Below are positions 43,467 through 51,691 of a DNA stretch of 64,000 nucleotides, one piece after another. Position 1 is the stretch's first letter; every line of letters begins with the position of its first letter. Below the pieces are notes generated by a model. That model was not told where the DNA came from. It worked only from the letters and a program-made list of their open reading frames with translations, and did not search any database. This stretch comes from Enterobacteriaceae bacterium UBA7338 (GTDB taxonomy: Bacteria > Pseudomonadota > Gammaproteobacteria > Enterobacterales > Enterobacteriaceae): positions 439,990 to 503,989 of the forward strand of contig DKPJ01000017.1 in assembly GCA_002480085.1 (NCBI GenBank), in the 5' to 3' direction. Position numbers and translations under genes: made by a program.

Positions 43467-43711
43467 CTTGAATTCCTCTCTCATTCGCACGTAGCGTGCC
43501 CGATAAATAGTGAGGGTATTTTACGCGCTGGCGGTTGCGGTCTCCAGCGGTTAGCGCGCCAAAAGTGGATAAGTGACCGATATCACACTTAAAAATGATC
43601 TGGCGCAATAATCACCCGTTTCCCTCATTGAAGGCCGTCTCGTTTTTGCCAGCCAGATCGCGTTTCCGTGATCACATTTGAAAATACTTATCAACATACT
43701 TGCAACATTCA

Positions 43712-43726
43712 TGCTGGTCAGACCTA
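43712..43726 (+). promoter_or_regulatory. FadR operator 1 of fadL
   Basis: TGCTGGTCAGACCTA contains the full FadR core CTGGTCNGACC. It lies about 110-125 bases upstream of fadL in a 370-base region between divergent yfcZ and fadL. E. coli fadL also has two FadR sites here. Confidence 0.85.
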
Positions 43727-43734
43727 TACTCTCG

Positions 43735-43750
43735 CCACTGGTCTGATTTG
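43735..43750 (+). promoter_or_regulatory. FadR operator 2 of fadL
   Basis: CCACTGGTCTGATTTG has an intact left half (CTGGTC) and a degenerate right half (TGATT for GACCT). Its 23-base offset from operator 1, about two helical turns, suggests cooperative repression. Confidence 0.7.
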
Positions 43751-43836
43751 TAAGTCGGAACTCAGACCCTACACTCCGCGCTCCTGTTACGGCATGTAAC
43801 ATTTATTGTATAAAAATAAATTATGAGGTTATGGTC

Positions 43837-45198
43837 ATGAGCCAGAAAACCCTGTTTACCAAGTCTGCACTCGCAGTTGCAGTGGCAATTGTCTCAACAC
43901 AAGCCTGGTCAGCAGGCTTCCAACTTAATGAGTTCTCCTCCTCTGGTCTTGGCCGTGCCTACTCAGGTGAAGGCGCTATCGCTGACGACGCGGGCAACGT
44001 CAGCCGTAACCCCGCGCTCATCACCATGTTCGACCGCCCTACTTTCTCCGGCGGCGCCATTTTTGTCGATCCAGACGTAGACGTTTCCGGCGTCTCGCCG
44101 TCGGGCCGTAGCCTGGACGCGGATAACATCGCCCCGACGGCGTGGGTGCCTAACCTGCACTTCGTTGCGCCGATTAACGACCAGTTTGGCTGGGGCGCGT
44201 CCGTGACCTCTAACTACGGTCTGGCGACTGACTTTAACGACACCTACGCCGCAGGATCGATGGGCGGTACCACCGAGCTGGAGACCATCAACCTTAACCT
44301 CAGCGGCGCGTATCGCCTGAATAATCACTGGAGCTTTGGCGTTGGCTTTGACGCGGTATACGCTAAAGCGAAGCTGGAGCGCTACGCCGGTGACCTTGGT
44401 CAGCTAACCGCAGGCCAGCTGAGCCAGACCCCGGGCTTCACCTCCGCAACGCCGCAGGGCGCACTGCTTCGTAATATTGCAGGCTACGCTAACAGCCTGG
44501 CCAGCGATACCCAGATCGCCTACCTGAAGGGTGACGAGTGGGGCTTTGGCTGGAACGCCGGTATTCTCTACGAGCTGGATAAAGACAACCGCTACGGCCT
44601 GACCTACCGTTCAGAGATCAAAATCGACTTTGACGGTGACTACCGCAGCAGCCTGAACCCGGCGCTGAACAGCTTCCTGACTTCGCGCGGCCTGCCCTAC
44701 GGTACCGGCGGCAGCACCATCGACGGTTCTCTTGATCTGAACCTGCCGGAGATGTGGGAAATTTCAGGCTACAACCGCGTCGCACCGAAGTGGGCGGTAC
44801 ATTACAGCCTGGCCTACACCAGCTGGAGCCAGTTCCAGGAGCTGAAAGCGAAGAGCAGCGACGGCGGCACCCTGTTCTATAAAGATGAGGGCTTCCGCGA
44901 CTCCTACCGCCTGGCGCTGGGCACCACCTACTATATGGATGATAATTGGACCTTCCGCAGCGGTATCGCCTACGATGACAGCCCGATCCCGGCTGACAAA
45001 CGCTCTATCTCCATTCCGGACCAGGATCGCCTCTGGCTGAGCGCGGGTACCACCTACGCCTTCAATCAGGACGCCTCCGTGGACGTTGGCGTCTCCTATA
45101 TGCACGGCCAGAAGGTGAAGTTCACCGAAGGCCCATATAACTTCGAGTCTGAAGGCAAAGCCTGGCTCTACGGCGCAAACTTCAACTATGCGTTTTAA
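43837..45198 (+). CDS. fadL: Long-chain fatty acid outer-membrane transporter FadL
   Basis: A 14-strand outer-membrane beta-barrel with an N-terminal plug for long-chain fatty-acid uptake. I start at ATG 43837 (MSQKTLFTKSALAVAVAIVS), the mature E. coli annotation; ATG 43831 adds two codons and is closer to the GAGG site. The 453-aa precursor has a signal peptide cut before AGFQLNEFSSSGLGRAYSG; the NPAL plug region (NVSRNPALITMFDRP) and C-terminal Phe (FNYAF) for BamA recognition are present. The central segment (about 200-300) differs most from E. coli, in extracellular loops. Confidence 0.98.
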   Translation: MSQKTLFTKSALAVAVAIVSTQAWSAGFQLNEFSSSGLGRAYSGEGAIADDAGNVSRNPALITMFDRPTFSGGAIFVDPDVDVSGVSPSGRSLDADNIAPTAWVPNLHFVAPINDQFGWGASVTSNYGLATDFNDTYAAGSMGGTTELETINLNLSGAYRLNNHWSFGVGFDAVYAKAKLERYAGDLGQLTAGQLSQTPGFTSATPQGALLRNIAGYANSLASDTQIAYLKGDEWGFGWNAGILYELDKDNRYGLTYRSEIKIDFDGDYRSSLNPALNSFLTSRGLPYGTGGSTIDGSLDLNLPEMWEISGYNRVAPKWAVHYSLAYTSWSQFQELKAKSSDGGTLFYKDEGFRDSYRLALGTTYYMDDNWTFRSGIAYDDSPIPADKRSISIPDQDRLWLSAGTTYAFNQDASVDVGVSYMHGQKVKFTEGPYNFESEGKAWLYGANFNYAF

Positions 45199-45228
45199 AA
45201 ACCAGGCGTTCTAATCCGCAACGCGCAT

Positions 45229-45259
45229 AAAAAAAGGTGAACTCTGGTTCACCTTTTTT
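45229..45259. terminator. Bidirectional terminator between fadL and mlaA
   Basis: AAAAAAAGGTGAAC pairs with GTTCACCTTTTTT around TCTG (about 45229-45259). U-runs exist on both strands, so it ends both convergent genes. Confidence 0.93.
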
Positions 45260-45275
45260 GTTGCCTTACGCCGGG

Positions 45276-46034
45276 TTATTCAGCGTCAATGTCTTTTAGA
45301 TCGCCCTGGATCGCCTGCGCGTTCGGGTTCTCCTCCGGCTTCAGCTGTCCGCCGCTGGCGATAAAGTCATGCTGCTGGAAGTAAGCCTCGCGTACCAGAA
45401 TATAAGGATCCGAAGACTGGCGCAGCAGGCCGTCGGAGTCCAGCAGCTGGGCGCGCGTCTCAACGCCCTCTACCGCCCACTTGCCTACCGAGAGCGGCCA
45501 TGTCAGCCAGGAGAGTACCGGATAGAGCGTATCTGCCGCATCGCCACCGTCTTCACGCAGCGTAAAGCTTCCGTAGAACGGCAGCTGCACATAGGGACCG
45601 TAGCCAACGCCATAGTGGCCCAGGGTGCTGCCGAAACGGCGCGGCACGGTGCGCTGAAGATCTTTGTTCGCCATACCGGCAACGTCAATAAAGCCACCCA
45701 TGCCCAAAATAGTATTAAGGAAGAAGCGGGTGAAGTGCTTCATCCCCTGATAGGGATCGCCCTGCAGGAAAGAGTTCACCATTATGGCTGGCTCTTCAAG
45801 GTTGCTGGTGAAGTTGCTCAGGCCGTTACGCGCAGGCTGCGGCACATAATCGCGCCAGGCGACCGCCACCGGACGCAGAACATAGGGATCCACCACGTTA
45901 AAGTTAAAGTTGTACATCGTGCGGTTGAACCCTTCCAGCGGATCCGAGCGTCCCTGTGGCTCCCCGGAGTCGGAGCTGGCGCAGCCGACCAGTAGCGTAG
46001 TGCCCAGCGCGAGCGCCGTCAGGCGAAATTTCAT
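45276..46034 (-). CDS. mlaA: Phospholipid-binding lipoprotein MlaA (VacJ)
   Basis: Outer-membrane lipoprotein of the Mla system that removes mislocalised phospholipids from the outer leaflet with OmpC/F. The 252-aa precursor has a signal ending in the lipobox LLVGC (Cys18). DPLEGFNRTMYNFNFNVVDPY, HFTRFFLNTILGMGGFIDVAG and RFGSTLGHYGVGYGPYVQLP are the family hallmarks, including the flexible pore-lining hairpin region. Confidence 0.98.
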   Translation of the reverse strand: MKFRLTALALGTTLLVGCASSDSGEPQGRSDPLEGFNRTMYNFNFNVVDPYVLRPVAVAWRDYVPQPARNGLSNFTSNLEEPAIMVNSFLQGDPYQGMKHFTRFFLNTILGMGGFIDVAGMANKDLQRTVPRRFGSTLGHYGVGYGPYVQLPFYGSFTLREDGGDAADTLYPVLSWLTWPLSVGKWAVEGVETRAQLLDSDGLLRQSSDPYILVREAYFQQHDFIASGGQLKPEENPNAQAIQGDLKDIDAE

Positions 46035-46342
46035 AGATGTCTCCCTGTAAAAATTGGCGATGACTGAATGTCACCCGTGACGGCACATACGCACAGCGTC
46101 CCGGCGTTCGCCGTAGAATACGCAAGCGATTGTATCAGCGTGTTTTAAGATGTCCATGCGCACGGAATAGCACATCGGTATGATTTCAGCATAGCCTGGC
46201 TTTGACATTATCTTCTCCGTTTCGTCTCCCATTTTAAACGCCTCTGCCAATAATGCCGTTGCGAGGGGTGCGCTTCCCGGCAAAATTAGCGGATACCGCT
46301 ACGCTTATAGCAGTGAAGTGAGTAATGGAAAGGTGACCCATC
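46035..46342. other. mlaA/yfdC divergent region
   Basis: 308 bases between divergent genes. It must hold both promoters. On the minus strand it also contains one plausible short frame (46071-46208). I recognise no known operator. Confidence 0.5.
46071..46208 (-). CDS. Candidate 45-aa small protein upstream of mlaA
   Basis: The minus-strand ATG at 46208 follows ACGGAGAAGATA, a good ribosome site, and opens 45 codons (MSKPGYAEIIPMCYSVRMDI ... ending MCRHG). It ends 37 bases before mlaA in the same direction. An in-frame ATG at 46232 would add eight residues. I do not recognise the sequence; no signal peptide or membrane segment is clear, and three Cys are present. Either a true small gene, a leader peptide, or chance. 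Confidence 0.3.
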   Translation of the reverse strand: MSKPGYAEIIPMCYSVRMDILKHADTIACVFYGERRDAVRMCRHG

Positions 46343-47284
46343 GTGGATGAATTAAAAGAAGAGAAGATTAACAAAGACTCGGATGAGCTTTCGGAAGAGA
46401 TCGAGGTAGAGAGCGAGGAGAACGAGCGCGGGGAAGATATCGAGGTGGATGAAGAGCAGCTCCCCTCCCGGGCAATGGCGATCCATGAGCATATTCGCCA
46501 GGACGGCGAGAAAGAGATGGAGCGTGACGCCATGGCGCTGCTCTGGTCGGCTATCGCCGCCGGGCTGTCGATGGGGGCATCGCTGCTGGTGAAGGGGATT
46601 TTTCACGTTAAGCTGGAGGGTATTCCCGGAAGCTATGTGCTGGAGAGCCTCGGCTATACCTTCGGCTTTATCATCGTCATTATGGCGCGCCAGCAGCTGT
46701 TTACGGAGAATACCGTGACCGCCGTGCTGCCGGTGATGCAGAACCCAACCAGGAAAAACGGTGGCCTGCTGCTGCGTCTGTGGAGCGTGGTGCTGCTGGG
46801 CAACCTGATCGGTACGGCGATTGCCGCTTGGGCATTTGAGTACATGCCGATCTTTGATGAAGCCACGCGGGATGCCTTTGTCGAAATAGGTATGGAGGTG
46901 ATGAAAAACACGCCTGCCGAGATGTTCTCAAATGCGATCATCTCCGGCTGGCTGGTGGCCACCATGGTCTGGATGTTCCCGGCGGCCGGTTCGGCGAAGA
47001 TCGTGGTGATTATCCTGATGACCTGGGTGATTGCCCTGGCGGACACCACCCATATCGTGGTGGGCGCGGTAGAGATCTTCTACCTGGTCTTTAACGGCAA
47101 CATCCCCTGGACGGATTTCCTCTGGCCCTTCGCCATTCCGACCCTGGCGGGCAATATCTGCGGCGGGACCTTTATCTTCGCCCTGCTTAGCCATGCGCAG
47201 ATCCGCAACGACATGAGCAACAAGCGCAAGGCCGAGGCGGCAGCCGAAGCGAAAGAAGCCCGAAAAAAGATGAATAAGGCATAA
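46343..47284 (+). CDS. yfdC: YfdC, formate/nitrite-transporter family inner-membrane protein
   Basis: A 313-aa protein matching E. coli YfdC (FNT family). The acidic, highly charged N-terminus (KEEKINKDSDELSEEIEVES) precedes LPSRAMAIHEHIRQDGEKEM and about six membrane helices (MALLWSAIAAGLSMGASLLV, LGYTFGFIIVIMARQQLFTENT, VVIILMTWVIALADTTHIVVG). The substrate is unknown. The start is GTG at 46343, after AAAGGTGACCCATC; no ATG is in frame nearby. Confidence 0.93.
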   Translation: MDELKEEKINKDSDELSEEIEVESEENERGEDIEVDEEQLPSRAMAIHEHIRQDGEKEMERDAMALLWSAIAAGLSMGASLLVKGIFHVKLEGIPGSYVLESLGYTFGFIIVIMARQQLFTENTVTAVLPVMQNPTRKNGGLLLRLWSVVLLGNLIGTAIAAWAFEYMPIFDEATRDAFVEIGMEVMKNTPAEMFSNAIISGWLVATMVWMFPAAGSAKIVVIILMTWVIALADTTHIVVGAVEIFYLVFNGNIPWTDFLWPFAIPTLAGNICGGTFIFALLSHAQIRNDMSNKRKAEAAAEAKEARKKMNKA

Positions 47285-47359
47285 ATGGTGACACTTTAAG
47301 CAGTCAGGCGGTGCCGAGCTTAACGCAATGGATAAATAGCGTTATACTCGTGCCGCCTC

Positions 47360-47431
47360 GTCCCCTTAGTTAAATGGATATAACGAGCCCCTCCTAAGGG
47401 CTAGTTGCAGGTTCGATTCCTGCAGGGGACA
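47360..47431 (+). tRNA. argW: tRNA-Arg (anticodon CCU), no encoded CCA
   Basis: GTCCCCT/AGGGGAC acceptor stem, D arm with GTT...AAC, anticodon stem AGCCC/GGGCT around CTCCTAA (anticodon CCT), and T arm GCAGG-TTCGATT-CCTGC. It differs from E. coli argW at few positions. After discriminator A (47431) the sequence reads CTTTG rather than CCA, so CCA would have to be added by the nucleotidyltransferase. E. coli argW encodes CCA and is a well-known integration site of prophages. Confidence 0.95.
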
Positions 47432-47601
47432 CTTTGAAAACTTTTTCCTACCTCTAAGAAATCCCAAATATCTCGCACCGCGCAAGGCTTTGAAACGTTT
47501 TTCGTAACCAGCAATTTCCCATACTCCAGCACGTTATTCCCCAAGCAATGCGTTCAGCTCATTCTCTGACGCCGCTGCCAGCAACACGCCAAAAAACCCC
47601 A
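47432..47601. other. argW-mqo spacer, possible scar of an integrated element
   Basis: 170 bases with no recognisable gene, AT-richer than the flanks. On the minus strand a 22-codon frame (ATG at 47602, MGFFGVLLAAASENELNALL..., stop at 47534) begins inside the mqo terminator tail. It may be chance or a gene remnant. Confidence 0.35.
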
Positions 47602-47635
47602 TAAAAAAAGCCCCCGGCGCATCGCGGCGGGGGCT
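47602..47635 (-). terminator. Terminator after mqo
   Basis: AGCCCCCG (47609-47616) pairs with CGGGGGCT (about 47628-47635), with an inner GCG/CGC step. The minus strand continues into a T7 run. Strong intrinsic terminator of mqo. Confidence 0.9.
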
Positions 47636-47653
47636 GACATAAGAGCTTAACGC

Positions 47654-49300
47654 TTACAGCGCCATGTCGTGCTGGGCAGGCGCGGCTTCAGCCGGTTTTG
47701 CCTGCGGCATGGACTGCGCCGCGTCCTTCATCTGAATGACCGGCGGTTTGGTCAGATTCAGCGTAGAGGCGGTTTCATCCCAAACCTGCTGGGTGAGCGC
47801 CACGTTGCCGTTCAGCTTCTGGCCGTAGGTCGGCACGATGGCGTGCAGTTTTTCCTGCCACTGCGGAGAGGTAAACTGCGCCGGGAAGAGCTGCTTGATC
47901 ACGTTGATAGAGATAGGCGCTGCGGTGGATGCGCCAGGCGATGCGCCGAGCAATGCCGCCAGGGTTTTCTGCTGATCGGTAACGATTTCGGTACCGAGTT
48001 TCAGCACGCCGCCTTTGTCTGCATCTTTCTTGATGATCTGCACGCGCTGGCCTGCCTGGATCAGTTTCCAGTCCTCTTTACGCGCCGACGGATAGTACTC
48101 TTTCAGCGCCTCGAAGCGGTCATCATCGCTCAGCATTACCTGACCAATCAGGTACTTCACCAGGTCGAAGTTATCCAGACCGACATCGGTCATCGGGATC
48201 ACGTTCTTAGTGGTCGTGGTGCTCAGCAGGTCAAAGAACGAACCCTGTTTCAGGAATTTAGTGGAGAAGGTCGCGAACGGCCCAAACAGCACCACGCGTT
48301 TGCCATCAAGGTAACGGGCATCCAGGTGCGGAACCGACATCGGCGGCGCGCCCACGGAAGCCTGACCGTAGACTTTCTCGGTGTGCTGACGGGTAATTTC
48401 CGGGTTCTCGGTCACCAGGAACGAACCACCTACCGGGAAGCCTGCATAGTTATCCGCTTCCGGAATACCGGTTTCTTGCAGCAGCTTCAGCGCGCCGCCG
48501 CCAGCACCGATAAAGACATACTTCGCGTCAACCGCACGCTCTTTACCGCTCTTCACGTCGGTAATGGTTACGTGCCAGGAGTTGTCACCGTTACGTTCAA
48601 AGTCAGTGACTTCGGAGCCGGTTTCCAGCTTAAAGTTGCTGGTCTTTTTCAGGCTGCCCACCAGCTGACGGGTGATCTCGCCATAGTTAACGTCGGTACC
48701 GACCGGGGTCCAGGTGGCGGCAACGCGCTGCTGCGGATCGCGGCCTTCAATGATTAGCGGCGCCCATTTTTTGATCTGCTGCTGGTCGGTAGAGAACTGC
48801 ATGCCCTGGAACAGGGTCGTCTGCTGCAGTGCCGCGTAACGCTTGGTCAGATAGTCAACGTTGTCGCCCCAGACAAAGCTCATGTGCGGGGTGGAGTTGA
48901 TGAAGGAGTGCGGATCGTTCAGCACGCCGCGCTTCACCTGAGATGACCAGAACTGACGCGAGATCATGAACGCTTCGTTGATCTCCAGCGCTTTGGTCAC
49001 GTCAATCGAACCGTCTGCACGCTCAGGCGTGTAGTTCAGTTCCATGTTGGCGGAGTGACCCGTACCGGCGTTGTTCCAGCCGTTAGAGGATTCCAGCGCA
49101 ACGCCGTCCAGTTTCTCAACCATGACCTGTTTCCAGTCAGGCTGAAGCTCCTGTAACAGCGTACCCAGAGAGGCGCTCATGATACCGCCGCCAATCAACA
49201 GTACGTCTGTTTTCTCGGCAGTGTCTGCAGCGTGAACATTAGAGGCAACCAACATCGCGATAAGCGAAAAAGCGGGAACTACTTTTCTGAAATGTGACAT
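47654..49300 (-). CDS. mqo: Malate:quinone oxidoreductase Mqo
   Basis: Membrane-associated FAD enzyme oxidising malate to oxaloacetate with quinone as acceptor. 548 aa, the E. coli length. The FAD motif VLLIGGGIMSASLGTLLQEL follows an N-terminal hydrophobic, signal-like segment (MSHFRKVVPAFSLIAMLVAS). SSNGWNNAGTGHSANMELNYTP, GRDPQQRVAATWT and GASPGASTAAPISINVIKQLFP are family hallmarks. In K-12 mqo is elsewhere on the chromosome; here it is between argW and the T6SS locus. The C-terminus is Ala/Pro/Lys rich. Confidence 0.96.
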   Translation of the reverse strand: MSHFRKVVPAFSLIAMLVASNVHAADTAEKTDVLLIGGGIMSASLGTLLQELQPDWKQVMVEKLDGVALESSNGWNNAGTGHSANMELNYTPERADGSIDVTKALEINEAFMISRQFWSSQVKRGVLNDPHSFINSTPHMSFVWGDNVDYLTKRYAALQQTTLFQGMQFSTDQQQIKKWAPLIIEGRDPQQRVAATWTPVGTDVNYGEITRQLVGSLKKTSNFKLETGSEVTDFERNGDNSWHVTITDVKSGKERAVDAKYVFIGAGGGALKLLQETGIPEADNYAGFPVGGSFLVTENPEITRQHTEKVYGQASVGAPPMSVPHLDARYLDGKRVVLFGPFATFSTKFLKQGSFFDLLSTTTTKNVIPMTDVGLDNFDLVKYLIGQVMLSDDDRFEALKEYYPSARKEDWKLIQAGQRVQIIKKDADKGGVLKLGTEIVTDQQKTLAALLGASPGASTAAPISINVIKQLFPAQFTSPQWQEKLHAIVPTYGQKLNGNVALTQQVWDETASTLNLTKPPVIQMKDAAQSMPQAKPAEAAPAQHDMAL

Positions 49301-49412
49301 CTGTTATTGCAATCAACTTAATTTGAACAAATAGGCGATTATTTTAACGGATTAATTAACAATTAAAAGTATTATTGAACAAATTATTAACAACCATATA
49401 GAGAACAAGGAA

Positions 49413-50672
49413 TTAGGGTGAATCTGAAGCGCCCGGCTCTTGTGTACTGAAAAAGCGGATTAACAACTGAGTCAGATGGACTTCCGTCTGTTGTTTAAGC
49501 GCTGGCGAAACCTCTCCACCCTGCTGCTGGGCTGCGATCTGTCGCAGCTGCTCCTCCACCGGCGGCATCTGATTGAACGCCTGCGTAATAGCAAACACCT
49601 GCGACTTAAGCTCGCTCACGGTCATATACCTGCCATGCTGTTCATCCAGACTATTCAGACGATCGGTTAGCTGCTTCAACTGCATCATCCCCTGATGCCA
49701 GCCGCTCAGACTCTCTACCGGCAGGGCCGCGGCGCTGAGCTGTTGTTGCCACTGATGGACAAACTGTTTTACCGCCGGGTCTGCGGGGAAGAGTGTCTGT
49801 AGCTGGTGTACCAGCATGGCCTGCTGGCGGAGAGCATTATCTGGCGGCAGCCGGGACCACTGTTCTATCTGCTGCTGCGTGCGCAGGATCACCGCTCTCG
49901 GCTGCATATCCAGCGGTTTTGGACGATGAAGATATTGCCAGCCCCACAGCGAGGCACTCCCTACCACCAGCATGGTGAACAGGCCAGCAATAAACGCTCT
50001 CCGGCGACGGTCTGGATGTACCAACGTCCTCCCCTGCTCCGGCTGCACAACAAAAATCCACTGTCTGTCGGCGGGTATCGCCAGCTCTGGCGCTCCCCGG
50101 ATTGTGCTTGTGGAGACGGGCGAAGCGGCCTGCCTGGCTCCGGCATGCTCATCGCTCTCAAGCCGCAGTGCCGCATGATGCAGCTGCGCGCGCAGCGCGT
50201 CACTCTCACTAAGATGCTTCAGCTCAAGGCGCTGCAGCACGTCACCGATATGGGCCAGGTATTGCTCCGCCTGGTAGAGCTTTCCCAGATCGGCAGAGGT
50301 GAACCTCTGCATTCTCAGCACCTGCTGCAGACGTTTGCTCAGACCGCTAAGGATCTCCACCCGCGCATGCACCGCCTGCGGCCACAGATTATGCCACTGG
50401 TGCGCCAGCAGCGCATCCAGCAGGGCCAGCCCCTCATTCAAACCCGCCAGCCCGGACAGATGGGTTCGCGCCAGCGTGTACCAGGCCAGGGTCTGCAACT
50501 CTACGCCGTTGCGCTCAAACAGCGACAGGCACAGCGCCTCCACCCGCTGCCACGCCACATCCGGGCGCGCCGGGTGGGTCAGCTTGCCGAGTTCATCATG
50601 CAAGGCGGCATGATCGGGAAAGGTTCGCGGATCGCCGCCGATCCTCAGAGAGTGTTCAGAGTCGATGTTCAT
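49413..50672 (-). CDS. tagA: Membrane-anchored TssA-like T6SS protein (ImpA_N + VasL; TagA type)
   Basis: A 419-aa protein. The N-terminal third resembles the ImpA_N domain (WQRVEALCLSLFERNGVELQ, HQWHNLWPQAVHARVEILSG); one membrane helix lies at about 226-245 (AFIAGLFTMLVVGSASLWGW), followed by a helical VasL-like C-terminal domain (residues 250-419). This architecture is that of TagA in enteroaggregative E. coli, which stops and holds the contractile sheath at the far membrane. It is the last gene of the cluster, 7 bases after tssE. The symbol is by architecture, not by alignment. Confidence 0.75.
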   Translation of the reverse strand: MNIDSEHSLRIGGDPRTFPDHAALHDELGKLTHPARPDVAWQRVEALCLSLFERNGVELQTLAWYTLARTHLSGLAGLNEGLALLDALLAHQWHNLWPQAVHARVEILSGLSKRLQQVLRMQRFTSADLGKLYQAEQYLAHIGDVLQRLELKHLSESDALRAQLHHAALRLESDEHAGARQAASPVSTSTIRGAPELAIPADRQWIFVVQPEQGRTLVHPDRRRRAFIAGLFTMLVVGSASLWGWQYLHRPKPLDMQPRAVILRTQQQIEQWSRLPPDNALRQQAMLVHQLQTLFPADPAVKQFVHQWQQQLSAAALPVESLSGWHQGMMQLKQLTDRLNSLDEQHGRYMTVSELKSQVFAITQAFNQMPPVEEQLRQIAAQQQGGEVSPALKQQTEVHLTQLLIRFFSTQEPGASDSP

Positions 50673-50679
50673 CTGCTAT

Positions 50680-51153
50680 TCAGCCCAGATAATGAGACTG
50701 GACCGCCGCTCGGGAGTCCAGATACCGTTGTTGTTTAAGGTGCCGGATGAGCACCTTTCCTTCCGGCATAAATTGCGTACCGTAGCGCACCAGACCAATG
50801 CCCTTCAGCTCGGCATCCACGCCGTAGCGCAGCTCCCCGGGCTGCGTCTGCTCCAGCAGGACCACGCTCAGGGTTTGCAGCCTCGGTTCGTATTTCAACA
50901 ACGCGTCAGAGAGAGTTTGCATCAGTTGATGAGCGGTACCGGGCATCCCCTGCAGGATTTTTGTCATATCCGGCAGGCCATAGTCGGGCAGATGCGCCAG
51001 CGTTCCGGCGCGGCAGTTAAGGATGCGCTGCATGTTGTCCAGCACCGATAAAATCACCTGGTCCTGTTCGCTGGCCTGGTGCAGATCAAGCCCGCCGCTA
51101 AAGTTGCCGTAGAACGTTTCATAGAGCGACGGGGCGTTATGACCTTTGGGCAT
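50680..51153 (-). CDS. tssE: T6SS baseplate subunit TssE
   Basis: A gp25-like baseplate wedge protein of 157 aa. LYETFYGNFSG starts the protein, and VLDNMQRILNCRAGTLAHLPDYGLPDM is the family signature, with the conserved R-x-G...L-x-x-Y-G-L-P-D pattern. It lies 1 base after tssJ and 7 before the TagA-like gene, so it is part of one transcript. Confidence 0.92.
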   Translation of the reverse strand: MPKGHNAPSLYETFYGNFSGGLDLHQASEQDQVILSVLDNMQRILNCRAGTLAHLPDYGLPDMTKILQGMPGTAHQLMQTLSDALLKYEPRLQTLSVVLLEQTQPGELRYGVDAELKGIGLVRYGTQFMPEGKVLIRHLKQQRYLDSRAAVQSHYLG

Positions 51154-51154
51154 C

Positions 51155-51691
51155 TCACTCCTCCTTCAGCGGTTGCAGCGTTAGCCGGTTATTGTCAGCT
51201 TCGATAACGCGCGCCTTATCCGGGTCAAGCTCGTCACGGGTAAGAACGAGCTTCCAGCTGTTTTTCGCCTGATCCGGCGCCCGGAACAGGCCGACGACTA
51301 CAACAAACTGCGCCTGTTCGTCCAGCGGCATATCGAGGCTGGTATCTGCCCCGGGTTTCACCACCACGCTGCGGCTGGCAAGCACATCCGCGCCCAGCGC
51401 GCTTTCGGCATCTTTTGCCAGCTGCTGATAGACCGCTTTATCAAACGTCTTACGATCCTTAAGCTGATAAACCCGTATCATCACCGGTTCAGAGAGCGAG
51501 ACATCCTCTACGCTGTCGGTGTTCAGCGCCTCTCGGGCGGTAAGATCCAGATGCAGGGTTTTTACCTGTCTGTAAAAGATTGACTTTATTGCGGATGAGG
51601 TATCGTCACTGACCGTCTGGGTCAGACCGCAACCGCTCAGCAGGAGCGGGACTATCAGCAGGGGAAGGTGCCGGGTTTTACTCAAATGCAT
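51155..51691 (-). CDS. tssJ: T6SS outer-membrane lipoprotein TssJ
   Basis: Lipoprotein that anchors the TssM/TssL membrane complex to the outer membrane. The signal peptide ends with lipobox LLLSGC; the Cys is residue 21 counting from ATG 51691, or 24 from ATG 51700, which is also possible. The mature part has the two-layer beta-sandwich sequence pattern (EPVMIRVYQLKDRKTFDKAVY, ASRSVVVKPGADTSLDMPLD, FVVVVGLFRAPDQ). It overlaps the end of tssG. Confidence 0.93.
   Translation of the reverse strand: MHLSKTRHLPLLIVPLLLSGCGLTQTVSDDTSSAIKSIFYRQVKTLHLDLTAREALNTDSVEDVSLSEPVMIRVYQLKDRKTFDKAVYQQLAKDAESALGADVLASRSVVVKPGADTSLDMPLDEQAQFVVVVGLFRAPDQAKNSWKLVLTRDELDPDKARVIEADNNRLTLQPLKEE

Noticed and set aside
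47669..48757. 362-codon plus-strand frame in mqo
   Set aside because: Antisense shadow; mqo covers it fully with a strong family match.
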